Origin: Sphaerochaeta globosa str. Buddy
Lineage (GTDB): Bacteria > Spirochaetota > Spirochaetia > Sphaerochaetales > Sphaerochaetaceae
NCBI RefSeq assembly: GCF_000190435.1
Contig: NC_015152.1
Span: forward strand, 2,300,458-2,364,457
Reading direction: 5' to 3'
Length of the DNA: 64,000 nt
Position numbers and translations under genes: made by a program. Of the stretch, positions 51,638-60,372 are shown one piece after another (the stretch's first letter is position 1; each line of letters begins with the position of its first letter). A model generated the notes under the pieces. That model had not been told where the DNA came from and did not search any database. It worked only from the letters and a program-made list of their open reading frames with translations.

Positions 51638-51666
51638 ATTATATCGAAATAGTTGGGGAGTGTCAA
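51638..51666 (-). promoter_or_regulatory. Consensus sigma-70 promoter of the hypothetical gene
   Basis: On the minus strand TTGACA (51666-51661) and TATAAT (51643-51638) are both perfect and 17 bp apart. ATG follows after eight bases, leaving a leader of zero to two bases. Confidence 0.8.
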
Positions 51667-51695
51667 AGAGGGGGACCCCCTTATAAAAAAAGGAA

Positions 51696-51758
51696 GGCAA
51701 CCCGCCATGTGACCATTGTCACCTTAACAAGTTGCCCAAAAGCTTGGGAGAATCAGGA
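51696..51758 (-). repeat. Dispersed terminator-like repeat, copy 2
   Basis: Minus strand: TCCTGATTCTCC (51758-51747), then GGCAACTTGT pairing with GCGGGTTGCC around an inner GTGAC/GTCAC stem (51736-51696), then TTCC and seven T. It lies downstream of tRNA-fMet and probably terminates its transcript. Confidence 0.7.
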
Positions 51759-51816
51759 ATCACCGTCCTGCTGTGTACCTTTGTACATTCAACAGTCCAT
51801 TCATCAGCCAACTATT

Positions 51817-51889
<73 letters not shown>

Positions 51890-52100
51890 TCGAATTTCTT
51901 ACCAACTATAGGAGAAATGGAAAATCTTGTCAACTAGAACTAGAAATTAATCCTAGGTATTTCCTATGATTATGCTTTATAATGAAATAGCTTTCAGTAA
52001 ATTTTGTAAAATACGAGGTCTTTTGCTTTTAGGCAGGTTCTGGTATCATCATTGATTAGCATCACAGTTTCCCAGGAGTTGGGAAAGCAAGGAGCTGGAT

Positions 52101-53456
52101 ACGAGCAAGAAGGTAATTATCCTGGGAGCAGGTAGACGCGGGTTGGGTTTGGCAAAGCAGCTGATCGTTGATGGAAAGGATGTGGTTATCATCGACAGTT
52201 CCCATGAGCGAATTGAAAGCGCTGTTTCCAAACAAGATTGTCTTGGCATACTAGGCAACGGCACCGATATTGCAAAACTGATGGAAGCCGACGTGGAACA
52301 CGCTGAGGCTTTCATTGCAGTAACCAACAGCGACGAGATCAACCTGGTCTCCTGCGGTCTGGTCTCCTCGACCTATCCCCATGTAAAAACAGTTGCAGCT
52401 ATCCGCTCACTGATTTATACCGGCGTTGACGGTCTGAAAGAAGGGCTGTTGGGTATCGATTACATCGTCAACCCCAATGCAGAAACTGCCAAATCCATCT
52501 ACAATACTATCGAACAGGGAGTCAACGGCAATGTATTGGGTTTTACCAATTCCAAACTGCTGCTGTACAACTTCTACATTGAGCCTTTCAGCTCCTATGT
52601 CGGTTCAACCGTCATGGAGATGAGAAACAAGCTGCAAGCTGAATTTGTCATAGCTTCGATTAATCGCAGGGGTTTGGTAATCGTGCCTTCAGGCAATACG
52701 ACCATTCAGGCACAGGACACCCTTTCAATCGTCGCCAACTCGGAAGAGGTCACCGATATCCTTAAAACCGTGGGACAGCTGCAAAAGCGGCCGAGCAACA
52801 TGGTCTTGGTCGGAGCAAGCAAAATAACACGGGCCCTGCTTAACCGCATGAGTCCCGCCATGCGCTCCAAAGTGGCTGTAGTCGACCAGGATGCAGAAGT
52901 CTGCAGAGCTTTCAGCGAGCGTTTTCGTGAGATACTGGTCATCAAGGCCGACATTACCGATGAGGATATTATGGCTGAGGAGCAGTTAGGCTCCTACGAC
53001 CTGCTTGTGGCACTAACCGACAATGATGAATTAAACATAATCACAGCCAGTTATGCAAAACGCATAGGGGTGGAACGCTCGATCGCTTTGATCAAGCAAA
53101 ACAACAACTATACACGTATGGCAAGCTACCTCGATATCGACGTGGTCATTTCCACCACTGATACCACGGTGGAGTCATTGCTTCGCTATCTCAGGGGTAC
53201 CAATGTCACCAGCATCCATTCTTTGTTCAACGGTCAGTTGGAAGTGTATGAGTTTGTCATCCATGCAGAGAACATGGTCTGCAACAAGCAGTTGAAGGAT
53301 ATCAATATGCGTAAGAAGGCCATTGTTGCCGGTGTTACCGACCACCAAGGGAAAAGCATTATCCCAACCGGATTAACCACCCTCAAGGAAGGGGACACCG
53401 CCTTGGTGGCAGTCATGCGGGACTCCTCCGACTTCATACAAAAGCTCTTCGGGTAA
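52101..53456 (+). CDS. trkA: Trk potassium uptake regulator TrkA, apparent ACG start
   Basis: Cytoplasmic NAD(H)-binding gating subunit of a Trk/Ktr potassium channel, about 451 residues with two RCK_N/RCK_C repeats. The first Rossmann motif is KKVIILGAGRRGLGLAKQL, and the second begins NMVLVGASKITRALLNRM. No ATG, GTG or TTG lies in frame upstream of the first Rossmann glycines. AAGGAG ends six bases before ACG 52101, which would give the family's normal start (M)SKKVIILGAG. TTG 52143 is open but would delete the glycine motif. CTG 52095 is a further candidate. The gene is six bases upstream of trkH. Confidence 0.85.
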   Translation, partial: TSKKVIILGAGRRGLGLAKQLIVDGKDVVIIDSSHERIESAVSKQDCLGILGNGTDIAKLMEADVEHAEAFIAVTNSDEINLVSCGLVSSTYPHVKTVAAIRSLIYTGVDGLKEGLLGIDYIVNPNAETAKSIYNTIEQGVNGNVLGFTNSKLLLYNFYIEPFSSYVGSTVMEMRNKLQAEFVIASINRRGLVIVPSGNTTIQAQDTLSIVANSEEVTDILKTVGQLQKRPSNMVLVGASKITRALLNRMSPAMRSKVAVVDQDAEVCRAFSERFREILVIKADITDEDIMAEEQLGSYDLLVALTDNDELNIITASYAKRIGVERSIALIKQNNNYTRMASYLDIDVVISTTDTTVESLLRYLRGTNVTSIHSLFNGQLEVYEFVIHAENMVCNKQLKDINMRKKAIVAGVTDHQGKSIIPTGLTTLKEGDTALVAVMRDSSDFIQKLFG

Positions 53457-53462
53457 CAGCAT

Positions 53463-54920
53463 ATGATAAACTGGAAACTTGACCTTCGTCTGCTTGCGTT
53501 CATCGAACTCTTCATCGGCTTTCTCATGCTCATCCCAACTGCCCTGTCTTTCAGGTACCAGGAAGCCGATGCAATGCGTGGGTTTCTCATTGCATACCTG
53601 GGGATCGCCATTTTCTGTTCGATTACCCTGATTCTCATCGGCAAACCTAAAACCAAGACAATGTATGCCCGTGACGGCTATCTGGTCGTTACCCTGACTT
53701 GGGTAATTGCGACTGCGTTCTCTGCCATCCCGTTGGCTGCAAGCGGCGCATATGTCGATTATAGCAGTGCTTATTTTGAAATCATGAGCGGTTTCACCAC
53801 AACCGGGGCAACTGTTTTGCCTGAGATCGAGAGTCTTCCCAAGTCAATCCTGTTCTGGCGGTCGCAGACCAACTGGCTTGGCGGCATGGGAATCGTCGTA
53901 CTTTTTGTGGCGTTGCTTCCTGCGTTGGGTGTCAGCGGCTCGCTGCTGGTCGGAGCAGAGTCGGTAGGTCCTACCAAAGACAAACTCACACCGAAAATCA
54001 AAAATACAGCAATCATCCTCTGGTCCATCTACATCGGGTTCTCCTTTCTGCAGACTATCCTGCTCGTATTCGGTGGGCTCAACTGGTATGATGCCATAAC
54101 TGTTACGTTTTCCACCATGGCTGCAGCAGGATTCTGTGTAAAGAATTCCTCCATCGGGGCATTCGGCAGTGCGTATGTTGATATCGTGGTCACTTTTTTC
54201 ATGCTGGTCAGCGGAGCAAACTTCGCTCTCTATTACAAGGCACTCAGCGGAAAAATCTCATCGGTATTCAAAGATGGGGAACTGAGGGTCTACCTCGGTA
54301 TATGGGCGTTTGTTTCTGTGTTTGCAGCGCTTCAGCTCTCGTTTTCCAGTACCTATGGCTCATTTTTCGAATCACTTCGCTACAGCGCATTTCAGACAGC
54401 ATCCATTCTTACCACCACCGGTTTTGCTACCGCCAATTATGTTCATTGGCCTGCGTTTTCCCAAGCCCTGCTCTTTCTGCTCTTCTTCATTGGAGGGTCG
54501 GCAGGTTCAGCCGGAGGCGGCGTGAAGGTCATCCGCATCGTGGCACTCATTAAAATGGGAAGGGCACAACTCAAACAGAGAATCCACCCAAGGGGAGTCT
54601 TCCAAGTACGAGTTGGGCAAACCACCTTCCGAGAGGATTTGCTGGTTTCCATTGCTACGTTTTTTGGTGTGTACATACTCACCGGTGTGGTTGGGGCAGT
54701 GGTAATTTCACTAAGCGGAGCTGATCTGATAACTAGTTTTTCAGCTTCCTTCCTCTGTTTGGGCAATATCGGTATCGGCTTTGGTGAAGTTGGTCCCACC
54801 GGGAATTTCGCATTCCTTCCTTCCTGGATCAAATGGTTCTGTTCCTTTCTGATGCTCGTCGGCCGATTGGAACTCTTTACCGTATATGTCCTCTTCTCAA
54901 AACACTTCTGGAAGCACTGA
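53463..54920 (+). CDS. trkH: Trk potassium uptake membrane protein TrkH
   Basis: Membrane pore of the K+ uptake system, 485 residues with four pore repeats. Selectivity-filter segments can be seen as FTTTGATVL, FSTMAAAGFC, ILTTTGFAT and LGNIGIGFG. The loop NWLGGMGIVVLFVALLPALG and the gate-region GGSAGSAGGGVKVIR are typical. The protein ends VGRLELFTVYVLFSKHFWKH. It forms the transporter with TrkA encoded immediately upstream. A 3' remnant of a second copy lies at 56.96 kb. Confidence 0.95.
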   Translation: MINWKLDLRLLAFIELFIGFLMLIPTALSFRYQEADAMRGFLIAYLGIAIFCSITLILIGKPKTKTMYARDGYLVVTLTWVIATAFSAIPLAASGAYVDYSSAYFEIMSGFTTTGATVLPEIESLPKSILFWRSQTNWLGGMGIVVLFVALLPALGVSGSLLVGAESVGPTKDKLTPKIKNTAIILWSIYIGFSFLQTILLVFGGLNWYDAITVTFSTMAAAGFCVKNSSIGAFGSAYVDIVVTFFMLVSGANFALYYKALSGKISSVFKDGELRVYLGIWAFVSVFAALQLSFSSTYGSFFESLRYSAFQTASILTTTGFATANYVHWPAFSQALLFLLFFIGGSAGSAGGGVKVIRIVALIKMGRAQLKQRIHPRGVFQVRVGQTTFREDLLVSIATFFGVYILTGVVGAVVISLSGADLITSFSASFLCLGNIGIGFGEVGPTGNFAFLPSWIKWFCSFLMLVGRLELFTVYVLFSKHFWKH

Positions 54921-54977
54921 TACCAACCCTATTCTTCTCCAAAAAAAACGAAGTATGCACCTAACCGATTGACACGT

Positions 54978-55009
54978 TTGCACAATAATATTACTTATGT
55001 TATATAACA
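54978..55009 (+). promoter_or_regulatory. Promoter and palindromic operator of tetR-hydrolase pair
   Basis: TTGCAC (54978-54983) and TATATA (55001-55006) are 17 bp apart. The perfect palindrome TGTTATATAACA (54998-55009) covers the whole -10 box, as expected for repression by the TetR protein encoded downstream. Confidence 0.6.
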
Positions 55010-55022
55010 ATCGATTTTAATC

Positions 55023-55601
55023 ATGGATGAGGTACAAACCATGGCACCAAAACAGAAAATCACCAAGGAGATGATACTCGAAGCCACGTTCCACATCACC
55101 AGGGAGCACGGTTACGAGAACGTGAACGCCCGCAGCCTAGCTTCCATGCTAGGATGTTCGACACAACCCATTTTCAGCCGCTTCGCAAGTATGGAGGAGT
55201 TGAAGAAAGTCTTCCATGCCTACGCAGGCAAATATTTCGATCGCTATGCCGCAGAGGCGATGCAAGGGGGCGATTCCTTTAGAAAACTTGGCGAGTGCTA
55301 TATCAATTTCGCCCGAAATGAAAGTAATCTGTTCCGCCTCCTGTTCATGTCCGAGGTGATGGATCTACACGGCTTTGCCGACATGTACGATGATCCAGAG
55401 AATCTTGAGGTTGCACAAACGCTCTCTTCTACTATGGGCATCAGCTTTGATTCTGCGAAACGGTTCTATATGAAAATGTTCATTTTTACTCATGGCATTG
55501 CAGCAATGCTTGCCTCCAAATTCGTCCACTTGGAACCAGGTGAGGCGGAAACAATGCTAGGTGAAGCGCAACGAGCATTCGCGGCCCAACATACGACTTG
55601 A
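55023..55601 (+). CDS. TetR family transcriptional regulator
   Basis: One-component repressor of about 192 residues. The N-terminal HTH is ITKEMILEATFHITREHGYENVNARSLASMLGCSTQPIFSRFASMEEL, the TetR pattern with a final S-x-F-x-S/R-F. The helical C-terminus is a variable ligand domain of the TetR_C type seen with WHG-containing regulators. Start 55023 is used, but ATG 55041 (MAPKQKITKEM) with TGAGG upstream is equally possible. It is coupled to the hydrolase gene 14 bp downstream and probably represses both. Confidence 0.87.
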   Translation: MDEVQTMAPKQKITKEMILEATFHITREHGYENVNARSLASMLGCSTQPIFSRFASMEELKKVFHAYAGKYFDRYAAEAMQGGDSFRKLGECYINFARNESNLFRLLFMSEVMDLHGFADMYDDPENLEVAQTLSSTMGISFDSAKRFYMKMFIFTHGIAAMLASKFVHLEPGEAETMLGEAQRAFAAQHTT

Positions 55602-55615
55602 TCAAGGGAGCTTTG

Positions 55616-56938
55616 ATGATGGCTATCGGTATTTTTATTGGCTTGTGTACCGTGGAAGTGGCATTGTTTGCCCGCTTCGCAAAGAAAAAGGGATTCGATA
55701 GACGCGAATCATCGTTTACAAGGATTATTCTCCTTGTGGTCTTTCTGATACTTTGCGTTGCAGGGATCATCGATTGGGGAATGAAATGGTATGCCCTGAC
55801 TCTGCTGCTGGGAATCAAGGCTTTGATTGGAATCGTATCATTACTCAGAAAAAAAGCACCTATTGACTCTATAAAAAGCAAGGCGGTTCGTAGGCTCATC
55901 GGCAGTATTGCCCTTGTTGTCCTGGTAATGATACCGCCTCTGGTGTTCCCCGGGTATGCACAACTCAAACCTACTGGGAGCCATAGCGTCGGTACGACGG
56001 TATTTACCTGGACAGATGCAAGCCGACAAGACGGTTTCACCGTAGAAGAGGACCGACGCAAGGTGACGGTACAGTTTTGGTATCCGCTTGCCCAAGGGGG
56101 AGACAATACTGGGGCTCTCGAGGGTCGTTTCCCCTTGATTGTTTTTTCCCATGGTGCTTTCGGCTTTCGTATGAGCAACCACTCCACGTTCATGGAACTG
56201 GCAAGCAACGGCTATATCGTGGCAAGCATCGATCATACCCATCAAGCCTTTATGACCAAAGAGGCTGATGGAACAACAATTCTCGGAGATAGGGGATTCA
56301 TCAACACTGCCATGCAAGTGGAAAATGGGACTATCCAAGGCGAGGAGCTGTATCACATCCAAGAAGAATGGATGGCTTTGCGAAGCGCTGACATGGCGTT
56401 TGTGCTGGATCAAATCCGACAGCAGGTTGCATCACCAACTTCCAAGGATCTCTTCCATCAAATAGATAGTGAACGCATCGGGGTGCTTGGGCACTCGATG
56501 GGTGGGGCAACAGCAGCCTGGATCGGTCGCCAAGACGATGCAATCGATGCAGTAATCGTACTTGATGGTACGTTGATGGGCGAAATTATTGGGTTTGAGA
56601 ACGGCAAGGAAGTGCTTACCAACGTGCCATATCCAAAACCGATATTGAACCTGTTCAACGAGAAGCATTACCAGGATGGGAAAGCAATGGGCTTGGAATA
56701 TGCCAATATGCTGATGCATGCAAATGCTTCAAAGTCGTTCCAGCTGGTGGTGGAGGGTTCCGGGCATCTGAATTTCACCGATCTCCCTCTTGTTTCCCCT
56801 TTCCTTGCCGGTTTATTGGGTACGGGAACGGTGGATCCTTTCTCCTGTATGGAAACCACCAATGCGGCGGTTCTCCAGTTCATGGATTACTACCTCAAAG
56901 ACAAAGGCAATTCCATTCCAGCGTTCAGAATGCTTTAG
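55616..56938 (+). CDS. Membrane-anchored alpha/beta hydrolase (PAF-acetylhydrolase-like)
   Basis: Protein of about 440 residues with an N-terminal membrane part of three to four spans (first 115 residues, IGIFIGLCTVEVALFARF, IILLVVFLILCVAGIIDWG, LIGSIALVVLVMIPPLVF) and a C-terminal alpha/beta hydrolase domain. The nucleophile elbow is GVLGHSMGGATAA, the oxyanion region is PLIVFSHGAFGFR, and a candidate catalytic His is in VVEGSGHLNF. The fold resembles the platelet-activating factor acetylhydrolase or dienelactone hydrolase branch. The substrate is unknown. ATG 55616 has GGGAG five bases upstream. Confidence 0.85.
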   Translation: MMAIGIFIGLCTVEVALFARFAKKKGFDRRESSFTRIILLVVFLILCVAGIIDWGMKWYALTLLLGIKALIGIVSLLRKKAPIDSIKSKAVRRLIGSIALVVLVMIPPLVFPGYAQLKPTGSHSVGTTVFTWTDASRQDGFTVEEDRRKVTVQFWYPLAQGGDNTGALEGRFPLIVFSHGAFGFRMSNHSTFMELASNGYIVASIDHTHQAFMTKEADGTTILGDRGFINTAMQVENGTIQGEELYHIQEEWMALRSADMAFVLDQIRQQVASPTSKDLFHQIDSERIGVLGHSMGGATAAWIGRQDDAIDAVIVLDGTLMGEIIGFENGKEVLTNVPYPKPILNLFNEKHYQDGKAMGLEYANMLMHANASKSFQLVVEGSGHLNFTDLPLVSPFLAGLLGTGTVDPFSCMETTNAAVLQFMDYYLKDKGNSIPAFRML

Positions 56939-56958
56939 CACAGTACTTTGGACAGACA

Positions 56959-57045
56959 GTGTTTTGTTCTTTTCTGATGCATATCGGCTGGTTGCAGCTC
57001 TTTGCTGTGTACGTGCTCTTTTCAAACCTCTTCTGTAAGCACTAA
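56959..57045 (+). pseudogene. 3' remnant of a second trkH copy
   Basis: Twenty-eight codons, VFCSFLMHIGWLQLFAVYVL then FSNLFCKH and TAA, align with the end of the intact TrkH (WFCSFLMLVGRLELFTVYVL then FSKHFWKH). The DNA is also clearly alike. The rest of this copy is gone; it abuts the hydrolase gene 20 bp after its stop codon. The TetR-hydrolase pair therefore lies between an intact trkH end and a trkH-end remnant. Confidence 0.8.
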
Positions 57046-57119
57046 AAAAACCAAGACATTAACCCTTCTCATTATGCCTTTGGGTGATATACTGGATAAA
57101 AACCATGAGGAGGTTGTAC

Positions 57120-58496
57120 ATGTCTGGAATAGCGTTGATTATCACCTTTGTAATCGCCATTGCTATTATGATCGTTGCCATCTCGAGGTGGAACGTCCAC
57201 CCGTTCCTCGCCTTGATGGGAGTCTCCCTGCTGCTTGCCATTTTCATCGGACTGCCCTTAAAAGATATTCCTGGTGTCATAGGTTCAGGCTTCAGTGGAA
57301 TTTTCAGCAGCATCGGTATCGTCATTATCCTTGGAGCCCTGATCGGCACCATATTGGAGAAGACGGGGGCTGCACTGAAGCTTGCTGAAATGGTGGTTCG
57401 GCTGGTAGGCCGCAAACACCCCCAACTTGCCATGGAAATCATGGGCTGGGTTGTCTCCATTCCCGTATTCTGCGACAGTGGTTTTGTCATTCTCGACCCT
57501 ATCCGAAAAGCCCTTCGCAAAAAGACCCAGTTCTCGTCCGTTGCAATGACCGTTGCCCTCTCTGCCGGTCTTTACACCAGTCATGTACTCATTCCACCTA
57601 CCCCGGGCCCGATTGCCGCCGCAGGAACCTTAGGCATCGGTGACAATCTCTTTATGGTAATAGTCATCGGTACGCTCTGCTCCATTCCTTCGTTGGTGGT
57701 CGCCTATTTTTATGCCAACTATATCGGCAAGAAAATAAAGAGCGGAGAAGATTTGGGAGAAGAGGAAGAAGGGGTCGATTACGACACGCTGCTGAAGAGT
57801 TTTGGGGACCTTCCCAATGGATTCCTCTCCCTCGCCCCGATTCTCATGCCGATTCTCGCCATGGCCCTCGGTTCGCTTTCAGCTGCTTTGAAATGGAAAG
57901 GCGCTCTTGCCAGCCTGTTTTCCTTTACAGGAACACCGATCATAGCTTTGACCATCGGCTTGTTGTTCGGCATCCTGCTACTCATTCAACGCAGTGAGAT
58001 GAAGTACTTCAATACCATGACTACCGATACCCTGAAGGTTGTCGGTCCCATCCTGTTCATAACCGCAGCCGGCGGCGTATTGGGAAAAGTCATCGCAAGT
58101 GCAGGCTTTGTAGCGTTCATGCAGGAACATGCCTCGGTTCTGGCTGCAGTCGGTATTTTCTTCCCCTTCCTGATTTCAGCCATCTTGAAGACGGCCCAAG
58201 GTTCTTCGACAGTCGCCATTACCACCACTGCAGGTATTATGGGCAGTATTGCTGAAAGTTCGTCGATGATGACCGCCCTCGGTCTTGCCAGCCCTATGGC
58301 AGCCGTTTTGACAGTCATGGCGATCGGAGCCGGCTCCATGACGGTATCCCATGCAAATGACAGCTATTTCTGGGTGGTAACCAACTTCGGAAAACTGAAG
58401 CCTGAGGATGGATATAAGACGCAAACCATGGTCACCTTGCTGCAAGGTTTGGCCAGTATCATTTTCATCTGGCTTTTCTCCCTCATTTTGCTGTAA
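57120..58496 (+). CDS. GntP family permease (gluconate/glycerate-type)
   Basis: Secondary transporter of the GntP family, about 458 residues with around twelve hydrophobic spans. Conserved segments are MGWVVSIPVFCDSGFVIL, LYTSHVLIPPTPGPIAAAG and LKTAQGSSTVAITTTAG. Family substrates are gluconate, idonate, or other sugar acids. Glycerate kinase is the next gene, so D-glycerate is the likely substrate (inference). ATG 57120 has AGGAGG six bases upstream. Confidence 0.92.
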   Translation: MSGIALIITFVIAIAIMIVAISRWNVHPFLALMGVSLLLAIFIGLPLKDIPGVIGSGFSGIFSSIGIVIILGALIGTILEKTGAALKLAEMVVRLVGRKHPQLAMEIMGWVVSIPVFCDSGFVILDPIRKALRKKTQFSSVAMTVALSAGLYTSHVLIPPTPGPIAAAGTLGIGDNLFMVIVIGTLCSIPSLVVAYFYANYIGKKIKSGEDLGEEEEGVDYDTLLKSFGDLPNGFLSLAPILMPILAMALGSLSAALKWKGALASLFSFTGTPIIALTIGLLFGILLLIQRSEMKYFNTMTTDTLKVVGPILFITAAGGVLGKVIASAGFVAFMQEHASVLAAVGIFFPFLISAILKTAQGSSTVAITTTAGIMGSIAESSSMMTALGLASPMAAVLTVMAIGAGSMTVSHANDSYFWVVTNFGKLKPEDGYKTQTMVTLLQGLASIIFIWLFSLILL

Positions 58497-58512
58497 TATA
58501 CTGATACTACGG

Positions 58513-58528
58513 GGGCTTCGGCCCCCAC
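58513..58528 (+). terminator. GC-rich hairpin between permease and glycerate kinase
   Basis: GGGGGC-TTCG-GCCCCC is a very stable UUCG tetraloop stem without a T-run. It probably blocks 3' decay or partly attenuates transcription between the two genes; it is not a full terminator. Confidence 0.55.
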
Positions 58529-58546
58529 ATCAGTGAGGAGCCCGCG

Positions 58547-59680
58547 ATGAAGAACATCCTATTAATCCCCGATTCCTTCAAAGGAACCATGAGTTCCGAA
58601 CAAATCTGTTCCATCATGGACAGAGCTATCAAGCAACACTATCCTGACGCCCAGGTCACCAGTATTCCTGTAGCCGATGGTGGAGAAGGTAGTGTCGACG
58701 CGTTCCTGCAAGCTCTCGGAGGCGAAAGAAGAAGTCTTACCGTCCAAGGCCCTTATGCATTTCCCATGGAAAGTTTTTACGGGGTGATCAAGAAAACCAC
58801 CGCAGTTGTAGAGATGGCGGCCTGTGCAGGTCTTCCTTTGGTTGGCGATGAACTCCATCCTGATCTCACCACCACCTACGGAGTCGGCGAGTTGATTCTT
58901 GACGCGGCAAAGACTGGTTGCACGACCATTATTGTGGGTCTTGGTGGCAGTGCCACCAACGATGGTGGATGTGGAGCAGCAGCCGCCTGCGGCGTTGTCT
59001 TCCGTGACAAGGACGGAAAAGCCTTTGTTCCCACCGGAGGGACGCTTGGCAAGGTCGAGAGCATCGACACCTCTTCTTTGGACCCTGCTCTTAAGAATGT
59101 AACCATCACAACCATGTGTGATATCGACAATCCGTATTACGGACCTACCGGGGCAGCCCACATTTTTGGACCGCAAAAGGGAGCCACCCCCGAAATGGTC
59201 AAGATTCTTGATGCCAATATGCAGAAGCTTGCAAAGGTTATCGAGCGGGACTGCAAAATCGACGTGCAGGCTATTGCAGGCAGCGGTGCTGCCGGCGGCA
59301 TGGGCGGCGGCATGGCAGCCTTCTTCGGCAGTCAGTTGCAGATGGGCATCGAGACAGTACTGGAGACCGTAAACTTCGACAAACTCCTAACCAAAGCCGA
59401 CCTGGTACTTACCGGTGAGGGCAAGATTGACGGGCAGAGCCTCAGGGGCAAGGTTGTTATCGGGGTTGCAAGGCGGGCAAAGAAAGTCAATGTACCGGTA
59501 GTTGCCATCGTCGGTGACATCGGAGACGATGTTGAAGGCGCATACAATGAAGGGGTGAGTGCAATCTTCTCGATCAACCGTCTGGCCATCGACTTCAAGG
59601 CTGCCAAACCTCGTGCTCCCCACGATATGGAAAAGACCATGGACAATTTGATGCGCTTCATCAAGCGCATGGGTCTTTGA
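58547..59680 (+). CDS. glxK: Glycerate kinase (GarK/GlxK type)
   Basis: Phosphorylates D-glycerate, giving 2-phosphoglycerate in this family, with ATP. The 377-residue protein has all GarK features: IPDSFKGTMSSEQIC at the N-terminus, ADGGEGSVDAFL, GLGGSATNDGGCGAAAACG and VLTGEGKIDGQSLRGK. It follows a GntP permease, making an uptake and phosphorylation pair that feeds lower glycolysis. The TGA stop overlaps the TTG start of the next gene. Confidence 0.94.
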   Translation: MKNILLIPDSFKGTMSSEQICSIMDRAIKQHYPDAQVTSIPVADGGEGSVDAFLQALGGERRSLTVQGPYAFPMESFYGVIKKTTAVVEMAACAGLPLVGDELHPDLTTTYGVGELILDAAKTGCTTIIVGLGGSATNDGGCGAAAACGVVFRDKDGKAFVPTGGTLGKVESIDTSSLDPALKNVTITTMCDIDNPYYGPTGAAHIFGPQKGATPEMVKILDANMQKLAKVIERDCKIDVQAIAGSGAAGGMGGGMAAFFGSQLQMGIETVLETVNFDKLLTKADLVLTGEGKIDGQSLRGKVVIGVARRAKKVNVPVVAIVGDIGDDVEGAYNEGVSAIFSINRLAIDFKAAKPRAPHDMEKTMDNLMRFIKRMGL

Positions 59681-60372
59681 ACCAGAACGAATTACGACGA
59701 AGGCTCAGCGAGATGGCTGAGCCATCGTATCGTGCCTTCAGTGAGAAACTCAAGGTATCCGATAGACCCATCTATGGGGTACGGACACCCATGATCCAGA
59801 AGCTGGTCAAAGAACTTTTCAAAACCGAAGGCATCAAGGCACTTGATGATTTCTTCACCTATACCGATCCCTCCTACGAGGAGATCCAAATCAGCTATTC
59901 GCTCTTTGGCTTGCTCAAGTTGGAGGGGCAAAGCGCTTTTTCCTACCTTAACAAGCTCAGACAGTTCAATGAGAGTTGGGCAACCAATGACAACCTCAGC
60001 GGCTGTCTATCACATTTGACAGCAGAACCTTCGTTGTATCCATATTTGCTTTCCTTGCTCAAAGAAAGCAATCCGTATGACCAACGGCTGGGTATTGTTG
60101 CCTTGATGTATTACTACCTCGATGATTCTCACATCAACGAAACGCTCAGAGAGCTCGCCACGGTTACCAATCCCCACTACTATGTGGTCATGGCCCTAGG
60201 TTGGGCCTATGCCTCAGCCTTCTGCAAGAACCGTGAGGAAACCCTACCCTATCTCCAAACAGGAAGACTCCAGGAACCTGTTCGGCGCAAAGCCATCCAG
60301 AAGTGCGTTGAGTCCCTGCTGGTCAGTGCTGAGGATAAGGTACTACTTAAGCGTCTCCGCAAAGGACTCTAA
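59677..60372 (+). CDS. DNA alkylation repair protein, AlkD-like HEAT-repeat
   Basis: Helical HEAT-like protein of 231 residues related to AlkD glycosylases. Characteristic parts are IYGVRTPMIQKLVKELF (the P-x-L/I-R helix start), NDNLSGCLSHL, which corresponds to the W-x-x-x-D segment, and YVVMALGWAYASAFCKN. It resembles the family that binds alkylated DNA. The probable start is TTG 59677, overlapping the kinase stop (TTGA); ATG 59713 is an alternative. Its end overlaps the convergent dipeptidase gene by 26 bp. Confidence 0.82.
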   Translation: MNQNELRRRLSEMAEPSYRAFSEKLKVSDRPIYGVRTPMIQKLVKELFKTEGIKALDDFFTYTDPSYEEIQISYSLFGLLKLEGQSAFSYLNKLRQFNESWATNDNLSGCLSHLTAEPSLYPYLLSLLKESNPYDQRLGIVALMYYYLDDSHINETLRELATVTNPHYYVVMALGWAYASAFCKNREETLPYLQTGRLQEPVRRKAIQKCVESLLVSAEDKVLLKRLRKGL

